Below the pieces are notes generated by a model, which saw only the letters and a list, made by a program, of their open reading frames with translations, did not search any database and was not told the origin of the DNA. Source: Vombatus ursinus (Eukaryota; Chordata; Mammalia; Diprotodontia; Vombatidae). Taken from it: a stretch of DNA of 64,000 nucleotides. The stretch is from assembly GCF_900497805.2 (NCBI RefSeq), contig NW_020954636.1:69618-133617 (forward strand), in the 5' to 3' direction. Below, in pieces: positions 41,100 to 54,312 of the stretch (within the stretch, counting starts at the first letter, position 1; each line of letters begins with the position of its first letter). Position numbers and translations under genes: made by a program.

Positions 41100-41280
41100 C
41101 ATGGCCTGAGGTCATGTGCTGGGCGAAGTGCACATGCTTTGTGTTCAGAACCAAGGCTGCAGTGAAGCTGTGAGATGCAACATGGGAAAGCATTGCCAGA
41201 AGCACCTCAGATTCATTACGCATTGATTTTTAATTTTTTTTTGTTGTTGTACATTTAGTAACCTTTTACTGTTGCCAAAC
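41100..41280. other. Unidentified insert, GC-richer than surroundings
   Basis: About 160 bases (CATGGCCTGAGGTCATGTGC to CATTACGCATTGATTTTTAA) of balanced base composition between two AT-rich LINE pieces, followed by T-rich DNA. I recognise neither a gene nor a repeat family. It might be a fragment of a processed retrocopy. Confidence 0.3.
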
Positions 41281-41284
41281 CCAC

Positions 41285-42310
41285 AGTTTTCTTTTCTTTT
41301 TTAAAAACTAATATATTTATTTTTAGTTTTCAACATTCACTTCCACAAGATTTTGAGTTCCAAATTTTCTCCCCATCTCTCCCCTCCCCCCACCCCAAGA
41401 CAGCATGGATTCTGAATACCCCTTTCCCCAATCTGCCCTCCCTTCTATCATCCTCCCCCTTCTCTTATCCCCTTTCACTTCTATTTTCCTGTAGGGCAAA
41501 ATAGATAGCCATACCCCGTTGCCTGTATATCTTATTTACCAGGTGCATATAAAAACAATTTTTAACATTCATTTTTAAAACTTTAAGTTCCAAATTCTCT
41601 CCCTTCCTCCCCATCCACCCTCAGTGAGAAGGCAAGTGATTCAATATAGGTTGAAGTCACACAAAACACTTCCATAATAGTCATGTTGTGAAAGACTAAC
41701 AATAAATTCCCTCCATCCTATCCTGCTGTCCCATTTATTCTACTCTCACCTTTGACCCTGTCTCTCCTCAAAAGTATTTGCTTATGATTGTACCCTCCCT
41801 GAAACTTCCCTCCCTTCTATAATCTCCCCCTCTCTTATTCCCTTTCCCTCTATTTTCCTGTAAGGTAAGAGATTTCCATGCCCAATTGAGTGTGTATATT
41901 ATTCGCTCCTTAAGCCAAATCTGATGACAGTAAGATTCATTCATTCTCTCTTACCCCCCCCTTCCCCTCAACTGTTAAAGCTTTTTCTTGCCTATTTTAT
42001 GTGAGATAATTTACCCCATTCTACCTCTCCTTTTCTCCTCCTCCCAGTACAATTCTCTCTCATCCCTTAATTTTATTTTTTACATATCATCCCTTCATAT
42101 TCAACTCACCCTGTGCCCTCTGTATATATATATAATATACATTTATGTGAGTGTATATACATATACATGTATGTGTGTGTGTATATATATATATGTGTGT
42201 ATACATGTATATATGTATAAATATATATGGAAGCAGTTCAACTTTAATAAGTCTCTTATCATTTCTCTTTCTTGTTTACCTTTTCATGCTTCTCTTGAAT
42301 CTTGTATTTG
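41285..42310 (-). mobile_element. L1 LINE, 3'UTR joined to ORF1-ORF2 spacer
   Basis: Minus strand: complete 3'UTR type sequence at 41285-41700 (GTTTTCAACATTCACTTCC, then a second TTTTTAACATTCATTTTTAA), directly followed by the pyrimidine-rich spacer otherwise found between ORF1 and ORF2 (TGTGTATATTATTCGCTCC, GAGATAATTTACCCCATTC; cf. 29915 and 55000). ORF2 is absent. TA/GT repeats lie at 42124-42230. Confidence 0.75.
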
Positions 42311-42407
42311 AAAGAGTCTCTTTCTACTGAGCAGGGCTACAAGGACAGACAGATTTGAGCACCAAACCAATGGGCCATGGAGCTGTTGCCCTTGATCTCT
42401 TAGTTTC

Positions 42408-42680
42408 TTAACCAGCTAGGTAGCATAGTGGATGTAGTAGAACAATGGGCCTGGATTTAGGAAGGCATGAGTTCAAATACAGTCTTGGACCATTACTAGC
42501 TGTGTAACTTTGGGCAAGTCATTTAACCTCTGGTTGCCTCAGTTTCTTCAACTATAAAATAAAGATGATAATAGCACCTATATTGCAGGGTGGTTATGAA
42601 GATCAAATATTTGCAAAGCACCTAGCACAGTACCTGGCACATAGTAGGTGCTCTATAAATGCTTCTTTCATCTCATGTTC
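42408..42680 (+). repeat. CORE-SINE with MIR-type tail
   Basis: Starts 'ACCAGCTAGGTAGCATAGTGG', passes 'ACTAGCTGTGTAACTTTGGGC' and ends 'TACCTGGCACATAGTAGGTGC ... ATAAATGCTTC'. 42680-43100 shows nothing I can name. Confidence 0.8.
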
Positions 42681-43106
42681 AGTGATATTCATTTTTGCAT
42701 ATAGGTTGTTGTAGCAACAACTCAAGTGGAAAATCACAGCATTTGACAATTGTTGAGTTGACTGTGATCCTCTTACACATGGCAAGATTAAGAGAAGAAG
42801 GGAGCTCTATAATGAGACACTAAATTTCTTGGCTGGAGAGGGAAAAACCCTGAAATTTTGTTGTTGCTATAGTTTTATTTCTCCTCTGAAGGGTTGAAAC
42901 TGGGAGTAAATGAATTGTTATGCTTTGAAATACATGTATTTTTTGCATTTATTTTTACTGTGCTATAACTATGCTCAACCATGACCTTGCATGAGGATCA
43001 CCGACTTAAATAGCACTCTGGAACTGAAAGGAAAGGCACATGGATAGTAGGTGAGGGGGGCAGCCATCTCTGAGTGAAATGCAGGCATTGACATGGACTC
43101 TCATGA

Positions 43107-43365
43107 CTCAACTAGATGGCACAATAGTACATAGAGTGCTGGGCCTGGAGTCAGGAAGATTCATCTTCCTGAGTTCATATCTGCCCACAGCCACTTACCA
43201 GCTGTGTGACACTGGGCAAGTCACTTAGCCCTGTTTGACTCAGTTTCCTCATCTCTAAAATGATCTGGAAAAGGAAATAGCAAACCACTCCAGTATCTTT
43301 GCTGAAAAAACCTTGAATGGGATCATGAAGAGTTGGACATGACTGAAATGACTGAACAACAAACC
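43107..43365 (+). repeat. WSINE1-type SINE
   Basis: Complete copy from 'CAACTAGATGGCACAATAG' to 'GACATGACTGAAATGACTGAACAAC'. Its 3' half is shared with unit 1 (7440-7556). Confidence 0.88.
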
Positions 43366-43825
43366 ACTTAAGAGTCAACTACAAGTAATGAGTAAAAAGC
43401 ATGTGATATAGCTAGGGAAAATAAAGGGGGAAATAGACCAAATTGCAATACTTTTCAAGGAAAAAAATGTCAGAAAGACAAAATAGCCACTGGCATAGTC
43501 AACTCATTCTTCTGACCTTCTTTAGCTCTTGTCACTGTTTTCTTCTGGCAACATTGCTGTTCTCTCTTCCTGCTCCTCTTTTTCTTCCTCAACCTTCTCC
43601 TCCTCTTTCCTCCAAACACACTAACAACTATGAGTTTCTCCTGCAAAAATGTAGACCACCAGAAATATCCTTGATTCCCTTGTAAAGAAATTCCCATTCT
43701 CTCCATCTCAGTTAATTTTCACAGGCATCAATTATTTGGCATGTCCATGGAAATTCCTTTATCATTGAAAAGCCATTTATCTATGAAAAGACTAAAGTAG
43801 AATAACTGATATAACATGGTAGAAA

Positions 43826-43912
43826 GGGAAAGGTGGCAGGTGTGTGGGGAGGATATGAGGAAAGAGGTGACCTTCTGCTTTACACTTTCTATGGCCCCAT
43901 AAGAATATAAAA
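43826..43912 (+). promoter_or_regulatory. Trypsinogen pseudogene 2 promoter (PTF1-like site and TATA box)
   Basis: GGGAAAGGTGGCAGGTG at 43826-43842 (reverse: CACCTG-N5-TTTCCC) and TATAAAA at 43906-43912, same layout as gene 1. The promoter looks intact, so the pseudogene may still be transcribed. Confidence 0.72.
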
Positions 43913-45005
43913 AGCTGAGGACCTCCATGGAAAAGTCAACCAAACCCTGCCAACATGAACCGTCTTCTGATCCTGGCTTTTGTTGGAGCACCTGGTGATC
44001 CCTCCTAATCACCTTATATCTCTTACAACTGTCTCTGGCCTGTAGTACATTCTGGCCATTCTCTCAATCTATGCTTCCATCTTCTTCTTTAGTCATTGTT
44101 CTTTCCCATCCCACCCCCATATCTTCTAGCCTCCCTTTCCAAATCCCTCACAACTTAATTCACCTCTCTTAGTCCCCAGTATGCACAAATATAGGGTCTT
44201 CTATTAACCAAACCTCTCCATGCAGTGAGAGAGGTGGAAATGTTTGCAAATGAAACTTTTGGGGACACAGGCTAGGAAGGAAGGAAACAGGACCAAGTGA
44301 AAAAAAAATCAATGGGTTAAAAAACAATAAGGTCCAAGATAAGAGAGAACAAGTTAATGAGAAGGCTAGGAATAGGATGAGTAGAAATAGGAAAAAAAAT
44401 TCCTGAATAGGAAGAGATAGGATAAGGGAAGGGAAAAGATCACATTCAAAGTAATGAAATGTGAGCTTCTTAAGGGAAAGAAATATTTCATGTTTATCTT
44501 TGGATCCTTCAGATCTAACAAGAATAGATGTGTAATTAATGATTATTGATTGATTCTACTGCCTGTGAAAATAAGAATAGTCTTCCCTGTTTTTAACCTA
44601 GAGAAGTAGAATGAAGGAGAGCCTGTGTAAAATAAGATAGAGCCCAATGCAGGATGCAGGTTGGGGAGAAGCTACAAGGGGCTGAAATGACATGAAGGAA
44701 CAGAAGGAACAATGGAGGGCAGAAGAATGTCCAAGAGGGTAGAAGACCCCGTCATCTAGATGGGGCTTAAAAGAACATGGATAGGTGAAGTTACATTTAT
44801 TCCTTTTCATTTTTATACTCTTATATGTGATTCTAGTGCTCCTGTCAGATTGCCCATTGTTTAAGTCTTGAAGAAACCAGGTGAGAGTATAATAGATAGA
44901 AAGAGAAGACAAGGAGAAACAGAAAGATAGAGAAATACTGAGATACATAGAGAGAAAGAAACATGGAGAGAAGCAGAAACAGAGACATAAAAACACACAG
45001 ATATG

Positions 45006-45158
45006 GGGCAGCAAGGTAATGCAGTGGATAGAGCACTGGCCCTGAATTCAGGAGGACCTGTGTTCAAATCCGGCCTCAGACACATAACACTTACTAGCTG
45101 TGTGACCCTGGGCAAGTCACTTAACCCCATTGCCTAGCCAAAAAACAAACAAACAAAA
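45006..45158 (+). mobile_element. WSINE1-type SINE, present only in unit 2 (intron 1)
   Basis: 'GGGGCAGCAAGGTAATGCAG' to an AAAC-rich tail, flanked by AACACACAGATAT on both sides as target duplication. Unit 1 lacks it at the matching site near 11700, so it followed the duplication. Confidence 0.88.
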
Positions 45159-46906
45159 CACACAGATATAAGTAGAAATGGAGAGACAAAGAGAAAAACT
45201 TAGACAGTGAAACAGAGCTATTGATTATGTTAGGCATGGTCATAATAGCAATGATCTCCAAAATTCGAAGGAACTTTGTAGAAGATAAATTCTAGAAATG
45301 ACCCCTAGGGCTTAGACTTCACATGCTGCTAAATTCTCTTATCTAAAATTTCCCCCCAAGTTGCTTTCTCCACTGATGATGATGATGATAAGATCGTTGG
45401 GGGCTACACCTGTGAGGTAAACAGCCTCCCCTACCAAGTGTCCCTGAATTATTTTGGCCAACATATCTGTGGTGGCTCCCTCATCAATGACCAGTGGGTA
45501 GTGTCAGCTGCTCATTCCTATGAATCGTAAGTGATAGGACTGGGGCTGCCCCCAGGGTGGGTTGCACAGTGAGCTAGCCTATGGTACCTTTTGGAGACCT
45601 CATGAAAGAAAATGAGGGCTATTTGGATTGAAGAGCAGAAATTCAGAGAAGTTAGACTCATCCACCGCAGGGCAGTCTGAGAACAAGGTTAAGGGTGGAG
45701 TCAAAACAGGGTAATTCATAAATTAAGCTAGGTGTTATATGGCTCAAAATGAGTGATACAGAGTAAGCAAAAGCCCAGAATTGAGAAGGTGGAACCCTTT
45801 TTAGTTGTCTAAGAATAATGTGTCATTCCTCTATGCCACCCCATCATTAACACAAGAAGAGGGCAGGCTTTTGCAACATCCACATCCATCCCTTGCATTT
45901 GCTCACAGAGCAGGATTGTAGTCAGTGCTACTGGACACACACAAAGAGAGGCAAACACACACATGTAAGCATACACAATTCCATAACATACATAATTTTT
46001 TACATTTACATTTTACATTTAAAGTGATCCAAGCTGTATAGAGTCCTAGGTAGAATGTCCACCCAGTTCTTAGAAGAGAGTACCCTTTGTGGCCACATCC
46101 TGCATTGAAAATAATTTTCCTTATCAGTCGACTTCAGGTGAGACTTGGAGAGCATAACATAGAAGTCTTTGAAGGGAAATGAACAGTTCATCAACTCAGA
46201 AAAGATCATCCGCCACCCAAACTACGACAGGAAGACTGCGAATAATGACATCATGCTGATCAAGCTGAAAACCCCGGCTGTCTTCAATAGTCGTGTGGCT
46301 ACCATCTCTCTGCCTAAGTCCTGTGCAACTGCAGGCACTGAGTGTCTCATCTCTGGTTGGGGCAACACCCTGAGCTTTGGTGGTGAGTAGTTTTGCCCTG
46401 TCCCATACCTTTGCATTAGATCAACCCACCTGACTTTAGGTTAGGTTCTCCCATTTTCTTGTTCTCTATAATATATCTCTACCTTTCCTCCCCTTTTCTT
46501 ATCTCAGGAAACCCAGGACCAAAATAAATACTTCTTGGATGATGAGAACAACCAATACAGAAAAACTTCAAAGAACCTTTTCCAAAATATCCATTTCTTT
46601 TGACTATCCCACTAACACTAGCCTACCTCCAGGGTACTTCCCTACCTCCCCACTTCCCATTAAATGTCACATTAATGGAAAGAGGAAACTTTATGAATGA
46701 ATTAGGGGAAAGGCTAAAATTAGTCAAAATTACATCTAGAAGCATATAATAGTCAAGTTTCAAAGATGGAGAGACACTCTCTAAATTTTTTTTTATTTGC
46801 TCTGTCTTTGGCATTCTAGTCTTACCTCTGATTCACTTCCATTCTCTGTGTCTGAATCTATATCTTAACACCTATCAGTTTAGACATAGCTAGGTCTCTC
46901 TTTTGG

Positions 46907-47248
46907 GGAGTAGCGAGGTGGTACAGTGGATAGAGACTCATCTTGCTGAATTCAAATCTGGCCTCAGACACTTACTAGCTGTGTGACCCTGGGCAAGTCA
47001 TTTAACCCTGTTTGCCATAGTGGTCCTCACCTATAAAATGAACTGGAGAAGGAAATGGCAAACCACTCCAGGATCACTGCCAAGAAAACCCCAAATGGAG
47101 TCATGAAAAGTCAGAGATAACTGAAATGAACAAAAATTCTTAGGGTCACACAGCTAATAAGTGTCTGAGGCCAGATTTGAACTCAAGAAGTTGAGTCTTC
47201 TGAATCCAGGCCTGGCACTCTACCCACTGCACCACCTAGTTGCCTTAG
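46907..47248. repeat. SINE pair in opposite orientation, intron 3
   Basis: Counterpart of 13468-13835 in unit 1: plus-strand SINE (with a small internal loss in its head) then a minus-strand SINE head. The following MIR at 47640-47800 is shared as well. Confidence 0.87.
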
Positions 47249-48438
47249 TATACAGGGTAATATACTAGAAACCCATTTTGTAATTTACCAGAAGTCCATT
47301 TTCTATTTCTAGAGGCACAAGCTAAATTTGTTAAAAATTTGACTGCCTTAAATAAACAATAATAATAACATTCTCTCTCCCATGGGGATAAGGTAGAAGC
47401 ATCTTATTGTAGCTCAAAATTTGGCCTGATACTAATATTCATTCATCAAACATATTCAGGTGACTATTATATACAAGGTGTTGTAGAATCCACATGGACA
47501 TGAATAAACTATGTTCTTCCCTGAAGGAGGTTACATTTGAGTAGGGCTAAAGATAGAGCCTGGATTAGTGATTTGACTGCAGCAGAGAGCTCCACAGAGA
47601 GATGACCCCCTTCTATCACTGCAGAGCAGATCCATCTCTGAAATTTAACAGTCTTAGAGAGAATTGCTTACAAAACTAAGAAATTAAGAGGCCTGCCTCA
47701 TGTCACATAGCCTGTATGTGTCAGAAACAAGATTTAGATGCAGATCTTCTTGGTTCTAAGGCCATGTCTCTATCCATTAGGCATCACTGCCTTTCTACAG
47801 TCTAGTACAAGGGATGAAACAGTGACACAAATGACCATCATATAGAGAAGTATGAGATGTGTCAGGAGAAATATCTGGGAATTATGGAAGGTCAAAGGAA
47901 GGAGAGATACAAAGTATTTTCTCTTTTCCGTACTAAAGTTCCTAAGTCCCTTTCGCCCAACTCTGATCTTAGGATTTAGCACTCTGTAAGGTAGGCTGTG
48001 CTTCCTTCTTTAGTCTGACAACAGCTCTGATCCTCCCCCAAATCCCATTCTCTTCACAGCTGACTACCCAGATCTTCTGCAGTGTTTGAATGCTCCCATT
48101 CTGTCTGATGCCCAATGTAAGTAAGTCCTCCTATCCTGGTAAGATCACTGAAAACATGGTCTGTGCTGGCTTCCTAGAGGGTGGCAAGGATTCCTGCCAG
48201 GTAAGGCCCTGCCTTTCCATAAGTGGAAGAAAATAGCACTTTCATTAACCCCAACAGAGATTAGGGTTAGGAGAAAGGTCTCTGAAAAGAAAGGAGAGAG
48301 GGAGGCTGTCCTTACCAGTACCTTATCAAGCACCTCTAGATGAGTTGAAGGTGGGCTGAATGGGAATAGTCCTAAAGAATTGGAGGGACAGGAATGGTCA
48401 ATGGAAGATGATGTTGCAGAAGGACTAGATGTCCATAG

Positions 48439-48714
<276 letters not shown>

Positions 48715-48776
48715 TAAAGGCACCTGAGCCCTGTTTCTGCCCCTTCCTTTGGTATTCTGTGTAGGAACATGATGCC

Positions 48777-48782
48777 AATAAA
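48777..48782 (+). promoter_or_regulatory. Poly(A) signal of trypsinogen pseudogene 2
   Basis: AATAAA 60 bases after the ancestral stop codon, same spacing as gene 1. Confidence 0.8.
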
Positions 48783-49531
48783 ATGATCTTTATTACTTGC
48801 TCTTTCCTGTGCTTGAGTTTCAATTCTTTTTTCTTCTAAGGAAATGGGAATGTGTTTGGACCAAAATGTGGCAATAGAGCATGACCCGATGGCAAACTCA
48901 CCCATCCAGAAGTCAATTCATGTTACTCTTTATATGGAGACAAGGGAGTGACTCTCTCTGGGATGGGAATATTTTCCCTTCATTAAAAAACAAAAACAAA
49001 TGTAATAGACCCATTTTTTTTTCATTTCATTGGTACATGGGGTTAATTTTAGCATCAATCCTTCTTTATCCCAGCTACTGAGGAGTTAGTGTTATTAGAA
49101 CCCTGCCAGGTTATCATAGGCTAACTGGGAGACATCCCTAAAGGAAGCTTATGGAGGTTAGTCTATGGAGGGGTTATATACCCCAACTGTTTCTTCCTGA
49201 AACTATTTTTCATAGTGCTGACCATGAACCTCTCTTCTTCATCCCCTAAATCTTCTCCCTTTTTGATCATCTATCATTTATTCATTCAATAATTACTGTG
49301 GTGAATACTACTAGACCCTAGGCTGAGGGATAGAAATCTTATGTAAGATGTGGTCTCTGGCCTGTAGAGCTTATAGTATAGTACGGAGATAAGAAACAAA
49401 TTCAGAAAAATAAAATATAAAATACTATATAAATACATTAGAGAATTGAAGAATAAGCTACTCTAATATCTGAACCTGTCTGGCACTAGGTAAGACACTG
49501 ACTTCTCTCAGCCCTTTAGTTTTCTCATTTG

Positions 49532-49680
49532 GGTTTTTTTTTTAGGCAGTTGGGGTTAAGTGACTTGCCCAGGATCACACAGCTAGTAAGTGTCAAGTGT
49601 TTGGTCTGAGGCCGGATTTGAACTCAGGTCCTCCTGACTGCAGGGCCAGTGCTCTGTCCACTACACCACCTAGCTGCATC
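49532..49680 (-). mobile_element. WSINE1-type SINE, present only in unit 2 (3' flank)
   Basis: Begins with a T-rich reversed tail and 'AAGTGACTTGCCCAGGATCACACAGC', ends 'CACTACACCACCTAGCTGC'. AGTTTTCTCATTT repeats on both sides (about 49518-49531 and 49681-49694). It lies inside a MIR that is unbroken in unit 1 (16095). Confidence 0.9.
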
Positions 49681-50244
49681 TAGTTTTCTCATTTGTAATG
49701 TGGGTATCATAATAACACCCATGTCACAGGGTTGTTGGAAGGGAAACTTGCAAAGTCTTTTATAAACCTTGAACATTATAAAAGTGTTACATATTATTAT
49801 ATAGCTACCACCAGTGAGAATGATGGAAGGTTTCCTGTAGGAAGTGATATTTAAATTATACCTTAAAGAGTAGAATAAATTCAGGAAGGAAAAGGGAGAG
49901 AAAGAACAGATGTTTCAGGGATCTCTCAGTCTTCTCCCCCTCTCCAGGTGCTGTGACTCCCAAGCTCTGGGCCTGCAAAAGGACAGTTTCCACCTCTGAG
50001 AAGAGAAAAAGCATCTGGGGTATTTTTAGACTAATGGTGAGGTGTTGGTAGAGGCAGGGGCTTGGAGTCCTGGGGAAGGAGGTTCTGTAGTTTCTACAAA
50101 GGCAATACAAAAAGAAAGGGGCAAAAAAATGTGAGGGACTCCATGGCATAGACATCGAAGTTACCTGAAAAGATAAGAAGAAAACAGAGAAAGACCACAC
50201 ACTATATGAGAGGGCTGTAAAAAAATGTTGGGCCTAATCAGGAG

Positions 50245-50430
50245 GTATCTGAGTTCAAATCCTGCCTCTGATATTTATAAGCTGTGTGAATTTATATATG
50301 CCATTTAAACTGTCTATAGTTCAGTTTCCTAACCAGTAAAATGAGGATGGCAATATGGTTTTGAGGAAGCATTGTAGAAACTTCAAATTACTACTTAAAT
50401 ATGAGTTGTTATTGAGATTGATTGGAATCT
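50245..50430 (+). repeat. MIR/CORE-SINE
   Basis: 'TTCAAATCCTGCCTCTGATA', 'TAAGCTGTGTGAATTTATATA', 'AGTTCAGTTTCCTAACCAG', 'TAAAATGAGGATGGCAATA' in order. The unit 1 copy (16840-17000) is interrupted by a younger SINE. Confidence 0.7.
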
Positions 50431-50602
50431 GACTAGAGATGTTATGGGTAGGCAAGAAAAGTCAAATTCAGCTTGAACTGAGAGAGAATATAGGCTTTCC
50501 AGAGAGCCAGACTAATGAAATCCTGGACTCAGAATGGACTGGAATTAGGGCATGAAGCTAGAATATAATCCACCTGCATGAAACTAGAAAGATATGTTTG
50601 CA

Positions 50603-50790
50603 GTGGGTACAAACTACATGTTTTAAAATCATGAACCAAAAAGGAGAAAGCTGTTTTCCTGACCTCACCAGTTGAACAGAATTCATGTTACCCAGTATTC
50701 TCTGCTTCAAGATCATAAGGTCTCTTAGCTGTGCAGGCTTCCCCAATACCTTTTAGCCCACTTCCAGTGCCTCCTTTAGACACCCAAAGT
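50603..50790 (+). repeat. Dispersed duplicate inside unit 2
   Basis: ACATGTTTTAAAATCATGAACC through GCTTCAAGATCA is a second copy of 51488-51650. Unit 1 has only one copy (18285-18425). About 180 bases. 50790-52080 otherwise matches unit 1 and holds no gene. Confidence 0.75.
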
Positions 50791-52084
50791 CAGACAAAGC
50801 AAAAGTCTGTGAATCTATGTTCATTTCATTTCCCAGCTTCTACAAGGATGACATGGCTCTCTATCTAGGACCTTTCAGTTATGTGGTTTGAGTGTTACTT
50901 TCTTTAAGCCTAAACGAATGGAGTATGCCACTGTATTAATTATGCAGCAAGGGAGTTTAGTTAGCTGAGTGCAGCATCTGAATTGCCCAACAAATGCCAG
51001 TCTACTTGAACTGCTAGGCCAGAGTTTGTCTACTCTCTCGTGCATGTAATGAGTATCTTCTCCATTGTTCGCAGGAAAAACAGAAAACCTAGACTGTTAA
51101 TCCCCTGGGGCCACAGTGGCATAAAAACATTTTTGACTTATCTATCCCTGGCAAGGTCCTGATCTAATCTAGGATATGACATGGAACCTTGTTCAAAATA
51201 TTAAAATATGAAATCTGCTGTGCATAGTTAGCTCTAAGCCTAGGTCCTCTGATGCATCACATTCATAGACTCGGAGATTTATCGTAGTTTATTCAGAGAA
51301 TAAAGTAAAAAGGAAGCTAGACTTTTTTTTTAAATTTTTAAACACTCTTGTGTGACTAAAGTTGCCTTTACTTTTCTCCTTTTCCTTGCCCTTTGCCCAT
51401 TTCCCTCCTAGATTTTTGGGTGAGGATGGGAAACAATCCATACCATGTATGCCCACTACTTCTTTAAAAGAATGGTTAGAAATGATGTGAGCTACATGTT
51501 TTAAAATCATGAACCAAAAAGGAGAAAGCTGTTTTCCTGACCTCACCAGCTGAACAGAATTCATATTACCCAGCATTCTCTGCTTCAAGATCAGAAAGTC
51601 TCTCAGCTGTGCTGGCTTCCCCAGTACTACCTTTTACCTCACTCCCAGGGTCCTTTAGACACACAGTAATAATGTAACTGCCAGAACTTCGTTTATTTTG
51701 CTCTAGTTCTGGTAACAGTTTCCATACCTCCTTGTATTATCTCCATTAACCCTATCTGACCCCAGAAGAACAAATGCCAAAGGCATAAAAAGTACAAATA
51801 CCATTCGTTTTGTCTGATTGACTAGTTTCCTCCCAAAACAACAGCAACAACAACAACAAAAACCTGTTTCTTCTACCTTCTCTCTGTTCTACATACAGTT
51901 GTGGTAGACTCATTGCTGGTGATATGTCTGACCTATTCTATCTCATCTAACTTTTTTTTGTGGATGATGTCCTGGGCCTTAGTACCTCTGCAGATTTTTA
52001 AAAAGTTACTACAGCTAGACTACAGAAAGCAGGCTTTTAAATAGTCTATCTACAGCAACATTGGAGATAAATCTAGATTTTGGA

Positions 52085-52312
52085 TTCTTTTAGTCATTCA
52101 ATCGTATCTGACTCTTTGTGACCTGGCTTGGGGTTTTCTTAGCAAAGATTCCAGAGTCATTTGCCATTTCTTTCTCCAGTGAATTAAAGCAAACAGAAGT
52201 TAAGTGACTTGCCCAGGGCTACACAGCTCATGTGTGATGTGGGATTTGAATTCAGGTCTTTCTGACTCTAGCCCCAGAGCTCTATCCACTGCGCCACCTA
52301 GTTGCCTCCGTT
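52085..52312 (-). repeat. WSINE1-type SINE
   Basis: Reverse complement of a complete SINE, ending 'TGCGCCACCTAGTTGCCTC'. Counterpart of 18850-19078. Confidence 0.88.
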
Positions 52313-52424
52313 GAATACTTAATTTTAGTTAAAATTAAGTGATATTATTCAACTGTAATCAACAGTACTTAGGATGTAATTCATCTGTGAATATTTCTAT
52401 GATAATTCAGCTTAGTTATAGTTG

Positions 52425-52730
52425 TGGGCAGATAGGTGGTGCAGCGTACAGAACACTGGGCTTGGAACCAGGAAGACTTATATTTGAACTCCTAAGTTCA
52501 AATCTGACCTCAGACACTTTCTAGTTGTTTGGCCCTGGGCAAGTCACTTAACTGTTTACCTTAGTTCCTCATTTATAAAGTGGGTTACAGACAGAAATGG
52601 CAAAACATTCTAGTATCTTTGCCAAAAACAAAAACAAAACAAAACAATCCAAATAAAAATAAACAAGCAAACAAAAAACAAATGGGGTCACAAAGAACTG
52701 GATACAACTGAAACAATTGAACAGTAAAAT
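52425..52730 (+). repeat. WSINE1-type SINE
   Basis: Counterpart of 19188-19446, with an expanded AAAC-rich internal stretch at 52625-52680. A shared MIR follows at 53105-53290. Confidence 0.87.
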
Positions 52731-53576
52731 CAACTTAGATATTCCTTACAACGTTGATGCATTAAGCATCCATTTTCCTATTATTTTCTTAAAATTTCAC
52801 TTTCTAGTTTTCACACTTCATGGAATCAGCAAAATACTGTTTATCATTCACCCATTAGATATGACAAGTACTATGAAAAACTAAATTGTTGGGATTAAGT
52901 ATCAAGTAAAAAAAAAACTCATTATCTTGTTTTTACCCTGTTGGAGTGCATTATATCAACAGGGTCATGGTGTTTTGAACCATTTCTTTGGGTTCCTCTG
53001 GCATTATCTCCAATAATCTTGCTCTCAAATGTCACCTGCAGGTATTCCAATCGTGCATTACTGCCCACTCCCCATGTCCTCCCCCAACCTCCAATGCAAT
53101 GCAGTTATAGCCCTACATTTACCACATCTTCTCTGTGCAGACAAGTCAAAGCCTTACTGAGCATTAGTTACCTGATCTATAAAAAAGGCATAATAACATT
53201 TGTCCTGCCTGCCATATGGGATTTTTAAAGGTTCAAGTGAAATAACTTTGGTGAAAATGCTTTGAAAAACTAAAACATTAAACAAAAATATGGTTATATT
53301 CTTATTATTCTCACTGTTATTTTATAGGGATGATCCCTGAAATGAGGCATAGAATCACACAAGTATAGAATTTAAGAGTTGGAAGGGATTCACTTTATTC
53401 TCTAATTAAGTATGAAGATCATTCTCCTCTATAGAGCAAACATAAACAAAGTAGAGATTGAGTAGTTTCCTTTCCTTAGACCACTGTGATTATCCCATGT
53501 ATCCCTTCTGTGACCTTCCTATTTAATCCCATGTCACAAACACATAAATATCTGCATGCATGCATGCACACCCACT

Positions 53577-53579
<3 letters not shown>

Positions 53580-53633
<54 letters not shown>

Positions 53634-54273
53634 CAACATCCACAACTTTTGCCTCAGTTCTTTTTGGGATATAGCTCTCCTGATTTAGCTTTCTCATAGG
53701 AATATATGACTCCTCTCTTCGTCTTCAGTGACCAATGCTTGCCTTCTCCTTCTATGTATCATCTTTAAAAATGCAAATAGAATAATGAATTCACTTTGTA
53801 TCTGTTAATCTCTTTGATCAGCTTCCTCTTTTCTTGCTCAACAGAAATGTATTTTTGTGTTTTAATTTTGTGTTTAATTTTCATTTCATTTGAGAGCTTT
53901 GTATTTCTTTTCAGATTATCTTTCTCAGAAGTCAAGACCACGAGGCAGATGGCTGTCCATTTACTCAACATTTCAACTATTACTCTTACATCTTAAATTC
54001 TTTTGTCTAGGACATGTCATTCAAGGCTCAGAACCCACCTACTAGCCTCTGCCAAAACATAAATCTGCTGACTAAGAAAAGGGGAGGTTGTCTAATGAGA
54101 CTAAAAGATATAAAAGGAATTTACTTTCCAATTTACATTTTAAAATTACATATATAGAAGATACTATGGAAGGTCAATGAGGACAAAGAGAGAAGAATCA
54201 CTCATTTCTATCTGAGTGTTATCAGGAGAACTAAAGCCCAGAATGAACTGAGGCCAAGCTGGGTGTAGAAGGG

Positions 54274-54306
<33 letters not shown>

Positions 54307-54312
54307 TGTGTG
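53580..54312 (+). repeat. (CA)n and (GT)n microsatellites of unit 2
   Basis: CA repeats at 53580-53632 (longer than in unit 1) and GT repeats at 54275-54312. Frames over them give false Cys/Val or His/Thr repeats. Confidence 0.9.
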
